From an uncultured Peptococcaceae bacterium (GTDB lineage: Bacteria > Bacillota > Desulfotomaculia > Desulfotomaculales > Desulfallaceae): a stretch of 5,506 nucleotides of DNA. Position numbers and translations under genes: made by a program. Where the stretch lies: NCBI GenBank assembly GCA_913064925.1, contig CAJYBN010000186.1:1-5506 (forward strand), in the 5' to 3' direction. Shown piece after piece: positions 5,362 to 5,506 of the stretch. Each line of letters opens with the position of its first letter. Position 1 is the first letter of the stretch. Under the pieces are notes generated by a model, which did no database searches, was not told the DNA's origin, and saw nothing but the letters and a program-made list of their open reading frames with translations.

Positions 5362-5419
5362 GCTTAACACCCCTTTCCCCGGCAGGTTGTCGCGCTATGC
5401 ACACCCATACTTCAATTTC

Positions 5420-5447
5420 ATTATACCAGATGCCGGGGAGAAGTCTA
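5420..5447 (-). promoter_or_regulatory. Sigma-A promoter of the PAS regulator
   Basis: On the minus strand TAGACT (5447-5442), a 16-base spacer and TATAAT (5425-5420), with TGG directly before it giving an extended -10 element. The -10 is a perfect consensus. Initiation near 5413 leaves a leader of about 50 bases to the ATG. This indicates housekeeping expression of the activator itself. Confidence 0.75.
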
Positions 5448-5455
5448 CTGCGCAC

Positions 5456-5493
5456 GGGGGCGGGCCGGGCGCGCGGGGGCGGGTCGGGCGCGC
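5456..5493. repeat. 19-base GC-rich tandem repeat, two copies, with G-runs
   Basis: GGGGGCGGGCCGGGCGCGC (5456-5474) is followed at once by the same 19 bases with a single C-to-T change (5475-5493). Together they contain six runs of three or more G on the plus strand, enough for a G-quadruplex. It lies just upstream of the regulator promoter. More copies may continue beyond a short unrelated tail at the window edge. Confidence 0.85.
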
Positions 5494-5506
5494 CGGCGAC
5501 GGTAAA

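Noticed and set aside
3832..5367. A 511-codon open frame on the plus strand
   Set aside because: It lies wholly antisense to the clear sigma-54 activator, is His/Gln/Val/Leu-rich with no recognisable domain, and is explained by GC-rich codon bias of the real gene.

Overview
The window reads almost entirely on the minus strand. It holds the 5' half of an F-type ATP synthase operon and, upstream of it, a sigma-54-type transcriptional activator. In transcription order (right to left): a GC-rich tandem repeat at the right edge; a sigma-A-like promoter; a PAS-PAS-AAA+-HTH activator (3619-5361); a 557-base intergenic region with a terminator-like hairpin, direct repeats, a promoter candidate and an inverted repeat; then atpZ, atpI, atpB, a 413-base gap, atpE, atpF and the start of atpH, which runs off the left edge. 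No credible gene lies on the plus strand.

The organism is most likely a Gram-positive anaerobe of the Bacillota, perhaps of the Desulfotomaculum/Pelotomaculum type. The reasons are the gene order Z-I-B-E-F-H, a Bacillus-like c subunit (EALPII around the ion-binding Glu), strong AGGAGG ribosome sites, frequent GTG/TTG starts, extended -10 promoters, and a PAS-containing sigma-54 activator with no receiver domain. This placement is inference from general family knowledge, not from a search.

The operon encodes the small membrane helpers AtpZ and AtpI (linked to c-ring assembly and Mg2+ handling), the proton-channel subunit a, the rotor subunit c, the stator subunit b, and the N-terminal part of delta. 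The rotor gene atpE has the best ATG/SD combination. It is flanked by RNA structure on both sides: a multi-hairpin element upstream (about 1306-1467) and a 19-bp hairpin downstream (849-897).

The most unusual item is that multi-hairpin element in the atpB-atpE gap. Its hairpin order and sequence blocks (GCGGCTAG, ATGGAGCTAAC, AAGATGATGC, a final long stem with a TAAGCG loop) resemble, from memory, the HEARO/omega RNA that guides IscB nucleases. No IscB or other nuclease gene is present, so it would be an orphan omega RNA embedded in a housekeeping operon. Other points worth checking are an aspartate (D26) opposite the ion-binding Glu in the c subunit, a 28-base imperfect duplication spanning the atpB stop codon, repeated ACAAAATGT motifs at the atp promoter and leader, and an SD-led mini-ORF with a T8 run ahead of the SD-less atpZ.
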